This document shows positions 53,679 to 62,863 of a stretch of DNA of 64,000 nucleotides, piece by piece. The position numbers and the translations under genes were made by a program. The number at the start of each line of letters is the position of its first letter. Positions within the stretch are counted from its first letter, which is position 1. The notes under the pieces are model-generated. The model saw only the letters and a list, made by a program, of their open reading frames with translations. It was not told the origin of the DNA and did not search any database. The DNA is from an uncultured Muribaculaceae bacterium (GTDB taxonomy: Bacteria > Bacteroidota > Bacteroidia > Bacteroidales > Muribaculaceae): positions 11,391 to 75,390 of the forward strand of contig CAJUJB010000009.1 of NCBI GenBank assembly GCA_910586595.1, in the 5' to 3' direction.

Positions 53679-55103
53679 TTATTTAGAGTTAGTAGTAGTT
53701 GAGGAAGAGGATTTGGAGTCAGACGCCGGGACTTTCACGGTCTGAGCGGCAGGAGCTGCTGCAGGCTGAGTGTGTGCTGCTGCGTCGGCAGATGGAAGAG
53801 ACTGGCCGTTTTCGGCGATGGGGTGCGAGAAGTCGTACTCCGAAGTGTTAACGGGCTTCTCACCGCGTTTGCGGACGATAATCTGGCGGATAAGCACCAC
53901 GATGGTCGAGAAGAAGATAATTGCGAGACAGATCTTGAATGCCATCAGCGGGTGAGTGCTGGTGGGGTCTTTGAAGAGGTCGGCAAGACCGTCGATTACG
54001 AACGGAGCGAGTACGTTACCGGCCGAGTCCATGATTGCGAAGATGGCCATGGTGAGAGTAAGGGCGAGTCGGGAGGAGATTACCGACAGGCGGTCGTAGT
54101 AGTAAGGTTGGGCTACGCCATAGAAGTAGGAGGCGATGAAAATGCCGATTCCGACCACTACAGCCACGTTGCTGACTACCATGAGGAGGAAGCCGACGAA
54201 TATGGCGAATAGAACGAGTACAGCCACATTCTTCTTAAGCCAGCTCAAGCACCAGTTGAGGGTAAAGCCCGAAGCCATTATACCGAGGAAGAGGATTGAG
54301 GTAAGATCGCCTGCAGTGCTGCTGTTCTTGAAGAGGAACGGGATATATAGGCTGATTGCGGCGATGACGAAGGTGATTATGAAGTAATAGATGCAATATC
54401 GCACGAGAGTAGGCACGTTGACTTCCTTAGAGAATTTGTAGTGCACTTTGGTCTTGTTGTGAGCTGCATCGCTCTTGCGGATGTCGGCAGGTTCCTTGAT
54501 GTATTTTTTGAACTTGGCGGCGAAGAACAACGGAATGAAAGGCAGGAGGTAGATAAGGAACGGGAGACGCCAGTTGATTTTGGCGAGGTAGCCTGTAGCG
54601 ATGACGGATACCATCAGCACGAGGTTAAGCACTGCGGAAGTGAAGCCATACTGACGTGTACGGGCTTTGCCGTTGAAGAGGTCGGAAACAAATGCACTTG
54701 CCAGCGGGGAAATGACACCGGCGGCAATGCCAATGGCGAAGGAAAGTATGATCAGGGTGATCATATTTGGCGCGATGAAGAAGGCTGCGCCTCCTATACC
54801 GTAGAACAGGCAAGTCCAGTTGAGCACCTTCATGTTGTTGAAGCGTGTGCCGATAGCACCGCCGATGAAGACAAATGGGATTGCCGCAATATTAGGGCCG
54901 AGTTCGAGGAACTGGGTCTCAAGTTGGGTTGTGCCCGGGAATATATGCTGCAGCGTACCCATGATAGGTGTGATGGCGAGCCCGGGGATAGACGTGATGA
55001 TATAAATCACGTACAGGTTGAATAGAGCCCAGTACGGCAGTACTGACGTGCCGTAGCCGGTTTTTATGCCTCTCATAAAATCAGTTGTTTGTGGGTGAGA
55101 CAA
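53679..55103 (-). CDS. MFS transporter cotranscribed with the phospholipase-B-like pair
   Basis: The 474-residue protein has twelve hydrophobic segments, a first-half block containing SIPGLAITPIMGTLQHIFPG and GIAAGVISPLASAFVSDLF, and a long central loop. After the last helix (about residue 420) a hydrophilic tail of about 55 residues is rich in Ala, Pro and then Ser/Thr (SDSKSSSSTTTNSK). Its first helix region is close to that of the divergent MFS at 56983 (NLPGLAISPIEGKLHEVFPH), so the two are paralogues. It would take up the substrate of the two hydrolases encoded immediately downstream. The start could also be the Met at codon 10. Confidence 0.87.
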   Translation of the reverse strand: MSHPQTTDFMRGIKTGYGTSVLPYWALFNLYVIYIITSIPGLAITPIMGTLQHIFPGTTQLETQFLELGPNIAAIPFVFIGGAIGTRFNNMKVLNWTCLFYGIGGAAFFIAPNMITLIILSFAIGIAAGVISPLASAFVSDLFNGKARTRQYGFTSAVLNLVLMVSVIATGYLAKINWRLPFLIYLLPFIPLFFAAKFKKYIKEPADIRKSDAAHNKTKVHYKFSKEVNVPTLVRYCIYYFIITFVIAAISLYIPFLFKNSSTAGDLTSILFLGIMASGFTLNWCLSWLKKNVAVLVLFAIFVGFLLMVVSNVAVVVGIGIFIASYFYGVAQPYYYDRLSVISSRLALTLTMAIFAIMDSAGNVLAPFVIDGLADLFKDPTSTHPLMAFKICLAIIFFSTIVVLIRQIIVRKRGEKPVNTSEYDFSHPIAENGQSLPSADAAAHTQPAAAPAAQTVKVPASDSKSSSSTTTNSK

Positions 55104-55162
55104 TCAGAGTTAATAAATCACGTGTCATAGATTAAGAATCATAGTTCAGGATGCCAAAAATA

Positions 55163-55211
55163 AAATGAGCCGGAGGAAGTCGCAGAGTGGCAGCTGGCTC
55201 TCGGCTCATTT
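55163..55211 (-). terminator. Intrinsic terminator after the porin gene
   Basis: AAATGAGCCG (55163-55172) and CGGCTCATTT (55202-55211) are perfect 10-bp arms around a 29-base loop. On the minus strand the sequence continues TATTTTTGG, a T-rich tail. It separates the porin from the MFS operon. Confidence 0.75.
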
Positions 55212-55294
55212 GATATAAAAAGAACGATTCGCAAGCATAAAGGTTGAAAAAAGTGCTTTGCGACAGTTATTTTTTTAATTATCTTTACAATCCA

Positions 55295-56635
55295 TCAGAA
55301 AGTGAATGCGATCTGGGTCTGGATACGCGAGTCGTTGGCGCCTCCGATGTTCCAGGTCTCATGCCGTCCGTAGAGGTACTCGATGCCCCACTGGAGGTAT
55401 GATGTGATGTTGTAGAAGCAGTTTGCGGCCACATAGACGGCATAGCGGTAGTTGGCATTGTCGGTTAGGGTTGCATAGTCGCCAACGCCCCATATGCGGC
55501 TCATAGAGCCTACGGCGTTGAACTGGAGCTTGGAGGTTGCGTTGTACGATGCGCCGAATACGAGGCCCATCATTTTGTTGGCCTGCATGTAACCGGGCTT
55601 ATCGGCTACGGGGGTGAAGCTGAGGGGTCGGCCTGCGATGTCCTGGAGGTAGTTGCCTATGCCCTGGCCATACGCTGCGAGGAAGTTGAATGTGAGGGGC
55701 TTCCAGAAGCTGAAGTTGCCTGAGAGGGATGCACCCCATCCGAGGAGGTTGCGGCGAGTGTCGTGCACGAGGTCACGGTAAGCGAAGTCGCGGAGTATGG
55801 CAGTGGCACGGATGCGGTTGCTGGGGGATGCCTGATATTCAATCCACATAGGGAAATCGGGCACATATGCGTCTACACTGGCGTCGACGAGCTTGTCGAA
55901 GTACTCGGCGTAGTCTTTGCCGCGGTAGTAACCGTTGGAAGAGTAGAACGATGGCATCTCCATGCCGAGGGCGAAGCGGAATCCGTTGTAGCTTTTCGAC
56001 TTATAGGAGATCTGGTAAGCTACGGTAGAGATGTCGCCACACGGGCCTTCGGGGTCGATTGTAGGAGGCTGCGATGCGTATGGGTCCTGGGCCAGGGTGA
56101 GGGCCTCACCCATTGTGAATCCGCGCCAGGTGATGTAGGCACGGCTCAGGGCGAGTGACGGAGTGACGCCGTTGGTGCCGAATTTGACGTAACCGGTGAT
56201 TTCGTTTGCTGTGCCGGCGAATCCGACTACCAAGAAGTCGACGTAAGCGTTGATGGGGTTGATGTAGAAGTCTCCGCGGTGGTGCGGGGTTGCGGGCACA
56301 GGTATATCGCCGGTGACGAAGCTGATTCCGGCGCCGTCCTGGTCGTAGAGGTTGTTGCCTATGTCATAGCCGAGTATGGGGTTGATCTCGCCTCCGATCG
56401 ACATCACGAAGCGGTCGTCTTTGGTCTTTATGGCGAATGACGGTGTTGGCACTGTGGAAGGCTCGGCAGAGCGGGCACGCTTGATGATGGCCTTGACCTT
56501 AGGAGTTGTGCGTACGAGCTCGAGGACAGAGCCTTCGGCGATTATTCCTTCATCATCAGTGTCCTCTGACTGCTGGGCGGCCATTGGGAATGCCACTGCC
56601 ATGAGGGGCAGAAAGAAGTAAAATTTAGATTTCAT
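55295..56635 (-). CDS. Outer-membrane beta-barrel porin (DcaP-like)
   Basis: The 446-residue protein has a signal peptide (MKSKFYFFLPLMAVAFPMAAQ). A short helical, possibly coiled segment follows (VLELVRTTPKVKAIIKRARS), then about sixteen amphipathic strands ending in the outer-membrane signature phenylalanine (IQTQIAFTF). FAIKTKDDRFVMSIGGEINP and YVKFGTNGVTPSLALSRAYI fit DcaP/OprB-like trimeric porins with an N-terminal coiled coil. It lies between the two paralogous MFS genes and probably admits their substrate to the periplasm. Confidence 0.78.
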   Translation of the reverse strand: MKSKFYFFLPLMAVAFPMAAQQSEDTDDEGIIAEGSVLELVRTTPKVKAIIKRARSAEPSTVPTPSFAIKTKDDRFVMSIGGEINPILGYDIGNNLYDQDGAGISFVTGDIPVPATPHHRGDFYINPINAYVDFLVVGFAGTANEITGYVKFGTNGVTPSLALSRAYITWRGFTMGEALTLAQDPYASQPPTIDPEGPCGDISTVAYQISYKSKSYNGFRFALGMEMPSFYSSNGYYRGKDYAEYFDKLVDASVDAYVPDFPMWIEYQASPSNRIRATAILRDFAYRDLVHDTRRNLLGWGASLSGNFSFWKPLTFNFLAAYGQGIGNYLQDIAGRPLSFTPVADKPGYMQANKMMGLVFGASYNATSKLQFNAVGSMSRIWGVGDYATLTDNANYRYAVYVAANCFYNITSYLQWGIEYLYGRHETWNIGGANDSRIQTQIAFTF

Positions 56636-56982
56636 AACCGTTAAGTCAGGTGGAATGTGTATTAAATGAATTATTAAAGTTACGTAGAGGGTTGTTTTAC
56701 GTTTAGAATATTTTGCTCAGGATTCTAATGAAGGAATAATATTAAAAAAACTATATCTCTTAAAAAAATCATGAAGCAGACAAAATAATAACCCAGATGC
56801 TATGTGATGTGTTCGGCTACGGTTAAATATTTTTTTCTGAACACTTGCCGGAGTCCATACGTTAGGAAATAATAAGACACATTTTCCAGCTTCCCAGATA
56901 CCCGTGGCCATGGCCCGGCCTGCCGGAGAGGCCGAAAACAACAGATAAATCACCCTCTTTTCAACTTCATTTATTTTATCCG
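56636..56982. other. Divergent intergenic region between the porin and MFS genes
   Basis: These 347 AT-rich bases separate two divergent genes and must hold both promoters. I see only imperfect -7 matches, for example TAACTTTA on the minus strand near 56680. A compact GC-rich patch lies at 56897-56933 (GGCCATGGCCCGGCC and GCCGGAGAGGCCG), capable of folding. No small gene is convincing. Confidence 0.4.
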
Positions 56983-58305
56983 ATGAAATACGTAAGTTCG
57001 GGAGCCGGAAAACTCCCGTTAATGACAATGCTTGCGATACTCTCGATATCGCTCGTGGTCAATCTTCCGGGTCTGGCCATCTCACCCATCGAGGGAAAGC
57101 TCCATGAGGTCTTTCCGCACGTCTCCGACCTACAGATCCAGCTGCTGGAGGTGTTGCCCAACTTTGTGGTGATACCTTTTATACTATTGGCGGGCAAGAT
57201 CTGCAATCCGCGTAACCAGATTTTCATTCTCGGCATAGGTCTGTCGCTGTACACACTTACGGGAGTGCTCTATTTCTTCGCCGACACGATGGTTCAGCTG
57301 ATTTTGCTGGGCTGCCTGCTTGGCATAGGCTGCGGCCTTGTGATTCCTCTTGCGGCGAGTCTTATCTCGCAGTACTTTGTGGGCGCTGCCAGGGCCAAGA
57401 CGCTCGGCCTCAAGTCGGGTCTGTCGAATGTGACGGTTATTATCGGCACGCTCTTCGTGGGCTGGATGGCCGAGATCTCGTGGCACCTGTCGTTTATCGT
57501 CTACATGCTGCCTATCATCCCTCTGTGCCTTATTCCGTTCATGACCAGCAGCTACATCGACAAGAACAAGATTGTGGCTACCCCTCCCCCACTGGAGCCC
57601 CGCAAGGAGCCTGATGTGCGCACACTGCCGCATCCGGTCGACAGCAATGGCAAACCTATACAGCCCAAGCACCCGACCAACTTCAACTTCCACTTCTTCG
57701 GCAGTAAATCTGTGGTTCTGCTTGCCGGCATCATAGCCCTCTATATAGTGGTGACCTACTCCACCACCATCGTATCGTACTTCCTGCCTTTCACCATGCA
57801 GCACTACCACCTCAACTCGGGTCAGGTAGGTGTGGCCACGGCGATGTTCTACCTGGCAGCCTCGGGTGCAGGCTTCACGCTGCCGGCCATCCGCAATTTC
57901 TTCGGTGCGCGCACCATGCAGGCAGCCATACTGATGGTTGTAATCGGGCTCTTCGCCACGGCAATCTTCCACCACGACATCACCTACTGCATCTGTGTGC
58001 TGGTAGTGGGCTTCGGCTACGGCATCATCCAGCCGGTGATCTACGACAAGACGACCTACATCGCGCCTAACACGGCGGCTTCGACCCGTTACTTCTCATA
58101 TCTTCTTACGGGCAACTACATCGGCATCGCCATCGTGCCCTTCGTGGTCGACGCCATGGCCAAGCTCTTCAACGCTACGGCAGACACCAACTTCTCGTAT
58201 GTGCTCAACGGCTCCATCATGGTGATCGTGCTCATACTGGCGATTGTGAAACGCGACTCCTTCGTATTCCATACCGACCCTACCTTCCTCAAGAAGAAGG
58301 CCTGA
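56983..58305 (+). CDS. MFS transporter, divergent paralogue next to the porin
   Basis: The 440-residue protein has twelve hydrophobic segments and is paralogous to the MFS at 53679. Both begin with a helix leading into N-L/I-PGLAI-S/T-PI-G, and both keep GLVIPLAASLISQYF or a close variant at helix 5. The central loop is proline- and charge-rich (ATPPPLEPRKEPDVRTLPHP). The N-terminus is short, MKYVSSGAGKLPLMTML. It transcribes away from the porin and ends in a terminator. Its substrate is unknown, probably chemically close to that of the phospholipase-B-like cluster. Confidence 0.85.
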   Translation: MKYVSSGAGKLPLMTMLAILSISLVVNLPGLAISPIEGKLHEVFPHVSDLQIQLLEVLPNFVVIPFILLAGKICNPRNQIFILGIGLSLYTLTGVLYFFADTMVQLILLGCLLGIGCGLVIPLAASLISQYFVGAARAKTLGLKSGLSNVTVIIGTLFVGWMAEISWHLSFIVYMLPIIPLCLIPFMTSSYIDKNKIVATPPPLEPRKEPDVRTLPHPVDSNGKPIQPKHPTNFNFHFFGSKSVVLLAGIIALYIVVTYSTTIVSYFLPFTMQHYHLNSGQVGVATAMFYLAASGAGFTLPAIRNFFGARTMQAAILMVVIGLFATAIFHHDITYCICVLVVGFGYGIIQPVIYDKTTYIAPNTAASTRYFSYLLTGNYIGIAIVPFVVDAMAKLFNATADTNFSYVLNGSIMVIVLILAIVKRDSFVFHTDPTFLKKKA

Positions 58306-58327
58306 CAAGGGGCTCAATCAACACCAC

Positions 58328-58359
58328 AAGCCGACGGACATCTCTCCGCCGGCTTTTTT
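58328..58359 (+). terminator. Intrinsic terminator after the MFS gene
   Basis: AAGCCG-A-CGGA pairs with TCCG-C-CGGCTT (one internal mismatch) across a 6-base loop, followed by a T-run. It is 23 bases past the stop codon. Confidence 0.85.
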
Positions 58360-58437
58360 ATGTATATAGCCGGAGGGAATTACGAAAAAACGCCTTTAAT
58401 TGGAGAATTACCCCCACTCCGGTGGGCCGGTTTTCGC

Positions 58438-58445
58438 TAATTTTG
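58438..58445 (+). promoter_or_regulatory. -7 box ahead of the large GH43 gene
   Basis: TAATTTTG followed by C lies 44 bases before the start codon at 58490. There is no clear TTTG upstream; instead a small GC hairpin (CCCACTCC...GGTGGG) covers that position. Confidence 0.45.
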
Positions 58446-58489
58446 CACAATAATCACAACTCTTTGCCTAAAAACCAGATTCATTAACC

Positions 58490-61258
58490 ATGAAATTATC
58501 ATTACTTGCAGCCGGTATGCTCTGTGCCTCAGCCACGGCGATGGCAGCCGGTATAGAGTCGTTCCCCATCGGCACAACATGGCCCGACACCGAGGGCGTG
58601 CACATCAACTGCCACGGAGGATGCGTGGTGCCCTACGAAGGCGCCTTCTATTGGTTCGGTGAGAGCCGCACCGGTGGCCACTCCGACGGCATCAGCGTAT
58701 ACCGAAGCTCAGACCTCTACAACTGGGAGAACCTCGGATTTGCCGCTACCCACGGCGGCGAACGCGACGACGAGAATCTACAGGATATATCGGAAGGCCG
58801 ACTCCTGGAGCGCCCGAAGGTGATCTACAACGCATCAACGGGCAAGTGGGTGATGTGGGCCCACTGGGAGAACGGCTCAGACTACGGGCAGGCCCGTGTG
58901 GCCATACTCCAGGCCGACAAAATCACCGGCCCCTACGAGTTTATCAGCACCATGCGCCCCAACGGCCATGACTCGCGCGACATGACTCTCTTCCTCGACA
59001 CCGACGGTAAGGCCTACCACTTCTGCTCGACCGACATGAACACCAACATCAACGTGGTGCGCCTCTCCGACGACTTCCTCACCCCCTCGCCCGACGAGAC
59101 TACCATCATGAAGGGTGCCCGCCTCGAAGCCACCACCGTGTGCAAGGTAGGCGACATGTACTTCGCCACCTTCTCGGAGTGCAACGGCTGGGATCCGGCT
59201 CCGGGCCACTCGGCAACGGCCATCTCCGACCCGCTCGGTACATGGACCGAAGGCCTCAACTTCTGTACCGACAGCGACGCCTCCCGCTCATACCGCTCGC
59301 AGGGCGCCTATGTCTTCTCGGTGGGCTCGCTGGGCTATGACCCGAAGTGCTTCATCTTCTACGGCGACCGCTGGAATTCGTCGAACGTCGGCGGCTCGAC
59401 CTATGTATGGCTGCCTCTGAGCGTACGCTCGGGCTACCCCACCGTGCGCAACTACGCCACATGGGATCTTGACGAGGTGATGGCGACTATGTACCGCTAC
59501 AAGCGCGCGGCTGCCATTGTCGACGGCAATCAATACTCACTGCTCGAGCGCCGCTCCGACCGTCTGGTGTCGCGTCTGGGCCAGCGTGTGGGCTTCTGCA
59601 TCAAAGACGACAACGACCGCGTGAACGTAAGCTTCACCTTCGAGCAGGTCGATGGCGACCCCTATCTGTGGAAGCTCGCCGATGCCTCTACGGGCCTCTA
59701 TCTGGCCGCCAAGTCTGGCAAGCTGAAGATGCAGGAATCAGGCGACGGAACTGAGGCGATGTGGCGCTTCGTGCTGCTGCCCGACGGCTACTACAACATC
59801 ATAAACGAGGCGACCGGAAGCTGCCTTACCGTGGCCTCCAACCTCCGCACCGACGGCGCTGAGGTGCGTCTGGGAGCCTTGGGCGAGAACGATGCCCAGG
59901 CCTTCTGCCCCTACTTCGACTCCAAGGCACACCCCACCTACGAGGAAGCCGACATGTACTCGGCAGCCTACTATGCCGAGGTGGCCGAGGCCATCAAGGA
60001 GCAGGCTTATGAGCCGGGCGAGAACTCGGGCGTGATCTCCCTCCCCTTCGAGGCAGGCAAGCCCTTCGCTGTGATGCACTCCGTATCGGGCCGTGCCCTT
60101 ACCTTCGGCATGAGCGGCACCACCGCCCGCGCCACCGTGAGCGACTTCGGCCAGCTTGAGAGCCAGCGTATAAGCTTCGTCGAGGCCCCTGCAGGTGCCG
60201 AAGCCGAGGGCTACAATATAGTCGACGGCAACGGTGCTTATCTCATCAAGGAAGGCAACTACAACACCTCATGGAGCGTTGAGGCCGACCGCACAGCTGC
60301 CACGGCCATCTTCACCGTCGAGCCCCAGGGCCGTCAGTACGTGATCAAGTGCGCCGACGGAGGCAAGTATCTCGGCACCGACGACACCACCGACGGAGCT
60401 GCCATCTACAGCGACAAGACTGGCGCGGGCCGCAACCTGAGCTACTGGCATCTGGCCGACTTCAACGCCACTCCGCAGATCACTGACGAAGACATCTTCT
60501 CGGATGCCCTCGACGAGCTCGACCTCCTCCACGGCTCTATCGACGAGGCATGGTGCGGCACCGACCCCTTCGACTACTCGCGTGAGGCCTATGACGCACT
60601 CGCAGCCGCGCTTGACAAGGCCTTCGGCGTAAGCGCTGACTTCGCCAAAGCCACCGAGGATGTGCATGCCGCCATCGAGGCCTTCGAAGCCGGCAAGACG
60701 GTGCTCCCCGCCTCCGACTACTGCTACACCATCACCCACTCGTCGGGCCTGAGCCTGCGCCGCACAAGCGGTCTGGCGCCTGTAATCGACGAGGCATCGG
60801 CCGGAAACGCCGACAAATTCTGGTTCATACCTCAGGAAGACGGCTCATATGCCATAGTGAACTGCTACGACGGCCTTTATCTGAGCAATCAGAGCGGGAG
60901 CCGCTGGAATACCGACTGGGCCGACGACGCATCGAACACCCGTGCCCGCTGGCAGGTGTCGATCAGTCCGCTGGGCGGCAAGGCCATCTACAATATGTCG
61001 ATCAAGGGTTATCTGGGCTGCGACTCCACCGAGCCCGGCTCTGCGCTCTACTGCGACAAGGCCAATGATGCCCTCAACTCGCAGTGGGCCATCAAAGCAG
61101 CCTCACAGACGGGCGTAAGCGCCGCCACAGCCGTAAGCGACGACGCTCCGGTTGAATACTACAATCTGCAGGGCATGCGCGTCGAGGCGTCGGCTCTGAC
61201 TCCCGGCATCTATATCCGCCGCCAGGGAGCTGCCGCAAGCAAGATTGTGGTGCGCTAA
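58490..61258 (+). CDS. Large secreted GH43 (subfamily-24-like) protein with T9SS-type tail
   Basis: The 922-residue protein has a signal peptide (to about residue 20). An N-terminal five-bladed propeller follows (about 25-340) with VHINCHGGCVVPYEGAFYWF, RPKVIYNASTGKWVMWAHWE and RLEATTVCKVGDMYFATF. This pattern resembles GH43_24 exo-beta-1,3-galactanases, which also lack the canonical Asp base and have a HGGG-like opening. Several beta-trefoil-like repeats follow at about 345-480, 520-660 and 745-880 (for example PYLWKLADASTGLYLAAKSG), broken by a helical segment (DALDELDLLHGSIDEAWCGT). The last residues VEYYNLQGMRVEASALTPGI then YIRRQG form the short sorting tail common on Bacteroidales T9SS cargo. 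Galactan backbone cleavage is a good guess for function. Confidence 0.77.
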   Translation: MKLSLLAAGMLCASATAMAAGIESFPIGTTWPDTEGVHINCHGGCVVPYEGAFYWFGESRTGGHSDGISVYRSSDLYNWENLGFAATHGGERDDENLQDISEGRLLERPKVIYNASTGKWVMWAHWENGSDYGQARVAILQADKITGPYEFISTMRPNGHDSRDMTLFLDTDGKAYHFCSTDMNTNINVVRLSDDFLTPSPDETTIMKGARLEATTVCKVGDMYFATFSECNGWDPAPGHSATAISDPLGTWTEGLNFCTDSDASRSYRSQGAYVFSVGSLGYDPKCFIFYGDRWNSSNVGGSTYVWLPLSVRSGYPTVRNYATWDLDEVMATMYRYKRAAAIVDGNQYSLLERRSDRLVSRLGQRVGFCIKDDNDRVNVSFTFEQVDGDPYLWKLADASTGLYLAAKSGKLKMQESGDGTEAMWRFVLLPDGYYNIINEATGSCLTVASNLRTDGAEVRLGALGENDAQAFCPYFDSKAHPTYEEADMYSAAYYAEVAEAIKEQAYEPGENSGVISLPFEAGKPFAVMHSVSGRALTFGMSGTTARATVSDFGQLESQRISFVEAPAGAEAEGYNIVDGNGAYLIKEGNYNTSWSVEADRTAATAIFTVEPQGRQYVIKCADGGKYLGTDDTTDGAAIYSDKTGAGRNLSYWHLADFNATPQITDEDIFSDALDELDLLHGSIDEAWCGTDPFDYSREAYDALAAALDKAFGVSADFAKATEDVHAAIEAFEAGKTVLPASDYCYTITHSSGLSLRRTSGLAPVIDEASAGNADKFWFIPQEDGSYAIVNCYDGLYLSNQSGSRWNTDWADDASNTRARWQVSISPLGGKAIYNMSIKGYLGCDSTEPGSALYCDKANDALNSQWAIKAASQTGVSAATAVSDDAPVEYYNLQGMRVEASALTPGIYIRRQGAAASKIVVR

Positions 61259-61285
61259 GTCACAGACGGTATAATCGATACAACA

Positions 61286-61325
61286 ATCCCCGGGCATCGG
61301 TGCTGAGCAGCACCTGCCCGGGGAT
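61286..61325. terminator. Convergent hairpin between the GH43 gene and hisS
   Basis: ATCCCCGGGCA (61286-61296) pairs perfectly with TGCCCGGGGAT (61315-61325), and a nested GTGCT/AGCAC stem lies inside. It sits between the two convergent stops (61258 and 61349) and probably serves both genes. Confidence 0.8.
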
Positions 61326-61348
61326 CTTTGTGTATTATAGTCAGCTTT

Positions 61349-62710
61349 TTAAGCGAGCACGGCGGCGAGGTCGGCAGCGGGGATGGTCTGCTGCGAGCCA
61401 TCGGCCATGTTCTTGACGGTGACGGTGCCGTCGGCCAGCTCGCTCTCGCCGATGATGGCGAAGAAGGGCACGCCCATGGCGTTGGCATATCCGATCTGTT
61501 TCTTCATCTTGGCGGCATCGGGGTATACCTCGGCTGAAATGCCTGCCTCGCGGAGGGTCTTGACGAGCTTGAGCGACTCGGCGGCCTCGGCAGTGCCGAA
61601 GTTGGCGAAGAGGACGCGTGTGGCATGAGCTGTCTCATCGGGGAAGAGGTTGAGGGCCAGGAGAACGTCGTAGATACGGTCGGCACCGAAAGAGATGCCC
61701 ACACCCGAGATTCCGTCGAGGCCGAATACGCCGGTGAGGTTGTCGTAACGTCCACCGCCGGAGATGCTTCCGATCTCGGCGTCGAGGGCCTTGACCTCGA
61801 TGATGGTGCCTGTATAGTAGTTGAGGCCGCGGGCGAGCGACACGTCGATGTCGAGCTCTGCGTTGAGGCCCAGGGCGAGAGTTCCGTCGACCACGGTGCG
61901 GAGTTCTTCAACGCCTTTCGTACCCACCTCGCTGGGTGCGAGCAGGGTTGCCAGCTTGTCGAGGCGCTCGGCACCGGTGCCGTCGATCTCGAGTATGGGG
62001 CGGAGGGCTGCGATGGCTTCGGGGCTCAGACCTCGTGCGGCGAGCTCCTCATTAACCTTGTCGAGGCCTATCTTGTCGATTTTGTCGATGGCCACGGTGA
62101 TGTCGATGAGTTTGTCGGGCTCACCGATGAGCTCGGCTATGCCTGCGAGTATCTTGCGGTTGTTGAGCTTGATGGCCACACGTATGCCCAGGCGCGAGAA
62201 TACGAGGTCTTCCATCTGGAGGAGTTCAATCTCGTTCAGAAGCGAATTAGAGCCTACGACGTCGGCGTCGCACTGGTAGAACTCGCGGTAACGGCCCTTC
62301 TGCGGGCGGTCGGCACGCCATACGGGCTGAATCTGGAAGCGCTTGAAGGGTAGCTGTAGCTCGTCGCGGTGCTGCACCACAAATCGAGCGAAGGGCACGG
62401 TGAGGTCGTAGCGGAGGCCACGGTCGCATAGGCGGGCAGCCAGGCGCACGGTGTCGTTGTCGTCGATGAGCTGGCGGTCGACGCCCTTGAGGTAATCGCC
62501 CGAGTTGAGAATCTTGAAGAGGAGCTTATCGCCCTCCTCGCCATATTTACCCATCAGAGTCGAGAGATTCTCCATTGCAGGAGTCTCGATCTGGCGGAAA
62601 CCGAAGAGGCGGAACACCTCGCGGATAGTATCGAATATATAATTGCGGCGCGACATCTCTACCGGAGAGAAATCACGCGTGCCTTTAGGAGTTGAAGGTT
62701 TCTGGGCCAT
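61349..62710 (-). CDS. hisS: Histidyl-tRNA synthetase
   Basis: HisRS charges tRNA-His. The 453-residue class II enzyme has motif 1 around [20 protein letters not shown], motif 2 in [20 protein letters not shown], the histidine-binding HisA motif [15 protein letters not shown], and motif 3 near [13 protein letters not shown]. The anticodon-binding domain fills the C-terminus ([20 protein letters not shown]). The start at 62710 ([16 protein letters not shown]) fits the family; the longer frame adds ten residues covering the promoter. Confidence 0.97.
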   Translation of the reverse strand: MAQKPSTPKGTRDFSPVEMSRRNYIFDTIREVFRLFGFRQIETPAMENLSTLMGKYGEEGDKLLFKILNSGDYLKGVDRQLIDDNDTVRLAARLCDRGLRYDLTVPFARFVVQHRDELQLPFKRFQIQPVWRADRPQKGRYREFYQCDADVVGSNSLLNEIELLQMEDLVFSRLGIRVAIKLNNRKILAGIAELIGEPDKLIDITVAIDKIDKIGLDKVNEELAARGLSPEAIAALRPILEIDGTGAERLDKLATLLAPSEVGTKGVEELRTVVDGTLALGLNAELDIDVSLARGLNYYTGTIIEVKALDAEIGSISGGGRYDNLTGVFGLDGISGVGISFGADRIYDVLLALNLFPDETAHATRVLFANFGTAEAAESLKLVKTLREAGISAEVYPDAAKMKKQIGYANAMGVPFFAIIGESELADGTVTVKNMADGSQQTIPAADLAAVLA

Positions 62711-62737
62711 TGTAAATTCTGCGTAGTTTGTGAGTTG

Positions 62738-62745
62738 CAAAATTA
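62738..62745 (-). promoter_or_regulatory. -7 box of hisS
   Basis: On the minus strand TAATTTTG followed by C lies 27 bases ahead of the start codon. A T-rich run stands where TTTG is expected upstream. Confidence 0.5.
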
Positions 62746-62828
62746 GCGAAATTCCGTGAAACTAAAAAAAAGTCTGTACGATATTACCAAATCTGCAAAA
62801 GTGAGGATAGACCCCCTGACGGCGACAG

Positions 62829-62836
62829 TAACTTTG
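62829..62836 (+). promoter_or_regulatory. -7 box of the RecA-fold ATPase gene
   Basis: TAACTTTG followed by C matches TAxxTTTG and lies 27 bases before the start codon at 62864. The -33 box is not obvious. Confidence 0.45.
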
Positions 62837-62863
62837 CATCGTAAACTTTAACCGACTACAATT

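Noticed and set aside
61625..62353. Plus-strand open frame of 242 codons opposite hisS
   Set aside because: It overlaps the catalytic core of hisS and is acidic with no known motif.
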